DNA from: Acanthornis magna
Taxonomy: Eukaryota; Chordata; Aves; Passeriformes; Acanthizidae
NCBI GenBank assembly: GCA_036785705.1
Contig: JAWUZG010000052.1
Coordinates: 2,480,001-2,544,000 of the forward strand
Direction: 5' to 3'
DNA length: 64,000 bases
Below are positions 61,999 through 64,000 of this stretch, in pieces. The notes beneath the pieces were generated by a model that did no database searches, was not told the origin of the DNA, and saw only the letters and a program-made list of their open reading frames with translations. Position 1 is the first letter of the stretch; the number at the start of each line of letters is the position of its first letter. The translations under genes and the position numbers were made by a program.

Positions 61999-62073
61999 AG
62001 AGAGCAAGGGGAGGACTCCCTCCCGCACACCCTTTATCTCGTCGGCTTCTTTTTATTGAATACAACATTGTCC

Positions 62074-62615
62074 AACCTTTGGCCTTTTTTATTTTTCTCT
62101 TTTATTTACAGTCTTTCACTGCGAAATAAACACTGACATAACAGAAATTCAACACTTTGCATCCTGCTTTCCTGAATGCTCTCAGGTAGATGTCAGCCCT
62201 GCTCTTGAAAGTGGCTCTCAGTAACTGGCAGCAGCTACAACCTGCCAAAAGCCAAACTGATGTAATAAGTGAGAGAGTGAAGTGAGTGAGTGAGTGAAGT
62301 GAGAACTTCGTGAAGAAGCAGGGTCTGCAACAGGAACTGGACTAGTATAAAACAGTGAGTCTGAACTGTTTCAGGATCAGCATTGAGCTGTGAAATTCAT
62401 GGATATTTGCCAAAAAAGAGAATGCAAAGCTGAAAGGAACTAAAAAAAAAAAAATAATTTCTTCAAACTCAGCATGAAAAAAATTATGAGGCAGATGGAC
62501 AAACTAATCAAGCATCTGCTACTACGTGCAATGTATTTCATAAAGGAAATGTGACTTGTGCAATTATACTGTCTGTTCAGTGTCAGTCTTCTCTCTAGAA
62601 TTATTCAGTTTACTC
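62074..62615. other. AT-rich unique DNA with a short GTGA repeat
   Basis: No gene was recognised. A (GTGA)n-like stretch with AGTGAAGTGAGTGAGTGAG lies at about 62272-62303, and an A-rich run at about 62442-62453. Confidence 0.5.
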
Positions 62616-62718
62616 AGTTTGAGCAACATGGTCTGGTGGGAGGTGTCCCTGCCCGTAGCAGGGGCTTTGGAACTAGATGATCTCTAAGGTTCCTTCCAAC
62701 CCAGACCTTTCTATGAGT
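62616..62718 (+). mobile_element. CR1 LINE extreme 3' end
   Basis: About 100 bp: 'gagcaacatggtctggtggg', 'aggtgtccctgcccgtagca', 'ggggctttggaactagatga', 'tctctaaggttccttccaac', 'ccagacctttctatgagtct'. It is one of the best-preserved tails, and the copy is strongly 5'-truncated. Confidence 0.93.
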
Positions 62719-64000
62719 CTGTGAAACTGCAGAGTTCATACATTTTAAACTCTCGAGGAAAAGTGCAGCTGAGAAGAAAGACTCAGAATCATTTACCTCT
62801 ATTTTTATACCTCTCAAGATGCCTGCAGTGATGCAAAAGTTAAAAAAGGAGTTCAATGTTTAGATTTTTTTTTGTCTGCTATTAAATCAGTCAATACAGT
62901 TATATAAGCTGACCTATCAATGTATGCATTTCCCACTGCCTTTTGTAGCATTTGCATTGCCACTGCACAAGGGGAATTGCTGAGGAGCAAAGGTATTCAG
63001 GGACTGGTAAGATAAAAGAGAAAGAAGGTGCTGGGAAAGCTGGAGATATTGTAGTCAGGATAGGAAAATCAAATAACCCGTGACATAATTCTACCTGAAA
63101 TCAGCTTTTGTTAGTTCTGTTACCTGTGTACTTTTTAAAATTCTCACTAGTGTTGGCATGAGATTGTCACATTAGTCTTTACATTAAAAAAAATAAAATT
63201 AGGAAAAATCCAAATAAAGAAACAAAACCTTGTAATAAAAATGAAACGGGAAATCAAGGGACTCAAATTCTTATATAAGTTCTATCTCAGTCTGCTTTGG
63301 GGAAATTATGTACCATCTTTTGAAGACACTGAAAAACTTTGATAGGGAAACACCACATTAGTGGTATTAGTATTCCACATCATTTTCCACTGGCGTATTT
63401 ATGAAATTGCTGGGAATACAGGCAGGTACTCTAATATTGCATTTTTATAGCACCGGTTGCATGTTGTGACAGCTGCTGTGGGCTTCTTTGGAGCAAACCT
63501 GCAAGTTGTTCATCTGCTGATGTTTTAAAAGAAGTTTTGTGTTGTGGAGACTGCTCTGCAGGAAACATGATTTATCCCATGGCTGCATGGATTCTGCTCT
63601 GCTGGATACACTTTGGGATTGGAGGGGATCTGCAGTGCTAGCTGCAGCACGGACACATATATGCTTCACCATGATGTTGCCGCACTAATGACTTGTATAT
63701 GAAATTTGGGAAATATATGAGAGAAATTTGTAGTCAACATGAAGAAAGCTGCTAGAAAAAAATGCTGATCCTGATAGGCTTCTGAAGTTGCTCTTAGGGA
63801 ATCAGGAAATCAAAAGTATCTTGGATGTTTAAGGCCACTAGCATGAATACTGTCCAAATCAAGTAATTGTCCAGGGAAGTGAAACAAATTTGCCCTGACA
63901 GGCTAAAAGATAATAACTTGTTTACTGAAATTTGGAAGTTTGCATTGAATGAATTGCCAGATGAATAAGAAATAAATCAGACAGGAATTATTATGGTATG
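62719..64000. other. Unique DNA, no gene seen
   Basis: No gene or repeat family was recognised. The stretch 63450-63680 is GC-richer than its flanks but has no CpG cluster or coding signature. Confidence 0.5.

Larger units (their letters stand above)
61621..62067 (+). mobile_element. Solo LTR of an endogenous retrovirus (copy 4)
   Basis: This 447-bp element has the clearest ends of the four: TGTTGT at the left and ACAACA at the right form a 6-bp inverted repeat. A perfect TTGTCC duplication flanks it (61615-61620 and 62068-62073; ATTGTCC if the shared A is counted). U3 has reverse CCAAT-type sites at 61812 (mutated to ATTGT), 61852 and 61895. A TATA-like ATATAA lies at 61914-61919 and AATAAA at 61993-61998. 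Only one G-rich unit is present, which makes it the shortest copy. No internal retroviral genes adjoin it. Open frames across it (up to 110 codons) are not genes. Confidence 0.92.

Noticed and set aside
10168..62067. A complete provirus between two of the LTRs
   Set aside because: Copies 3 and 4 are in the same direction but 21 kb apart, each has its own target duplication, and the DNA between contains CR1 tails and no gag, pol or env similarity.
1..64000. CRISPR array, tRNA or rRNA genes, bacterial operons
   Set aside because: No regularly spaced direct repeats with unique spacers, no cloverleaf-type A/B box pairs and no rRNA-like blocks were seen. The sequence has vertebrate, specifically avian, repeat content.

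Overview
This window looks like non-coding DNA from a bird nuclear genome. The main evidence is at least 13 fragments of the avian CR1 retrotransposon. They are recognised by the bird-typical 3' end (ATTCTATGATTCTATG-like tails, 'GGTTGGAACTAGATGATCTTTAAGGTCCCTTCCAACCC'-like core) on both strands. AT-rich, CpG-poor background, solo retroviral LTRs, microsatellites and an older, decayed LINE also fit a vertebrate intergenic or deep-intronic region. I found no convincing protein-coding exon, tRNA, rRNA, CRISPR array or bacterial-type gene. Open reading frames of 60-165 codons are scattered on both strands at chance level, and several lie in repeats. The species cannot be read from the sequence.

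Layout. 1-10161: AT-rich unique DNA with a GC-richer unclassified block (2461-3110), CR1 pieces (3290-3492, 8598-8893) and small tandem repeats. 10162-11105: a solo LTR with a perfect 6-bp target duplication, followed by a CR1 tail. 13711-13930: a perfect two-part pentamer microsatellite, (TTTCC)29(TTCCC)15. 16780-18589: an ancient, heavily mutated LINE whose reverse-transcriptase landmarks can still be traced. 24419-25209: the longest CR1 copy. 27646-28266: a reverse-strand solo LTR. 32942-39080: CR1 tails and a (GT)24 array. 39653-40193: a divergent solo LTR. 42733-62718: more CR1 tails, strand-asymmetric G/T-rich and A/C-rich tracts, and an unclassified block beside a CR1 (50739-51115). 61615-62073: a fourth solo LTR with a perfect target duplication and an intact TATA-like box.

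The most distinctive material is the LTR family. Four solo copies share a 15-bp left-end layout and 6-bp target duplications (two perfect, two with one mismatch). All carry a U3 array of reverse CCAAT boxes at nearly constant 40 bp and 42-43 bp spacings, which is about four helical turns. The three closer relatives also differ in the number of a roughly 35-45 bp G-rich unit between the TATA position and the polyadenylation signal: about one, four and five units. No internal retroviral region was found. The LTRs are therefore most simply read as recombination remnants that could still act as promoters, enhancers or polyadenylation sites for nearby transcription.
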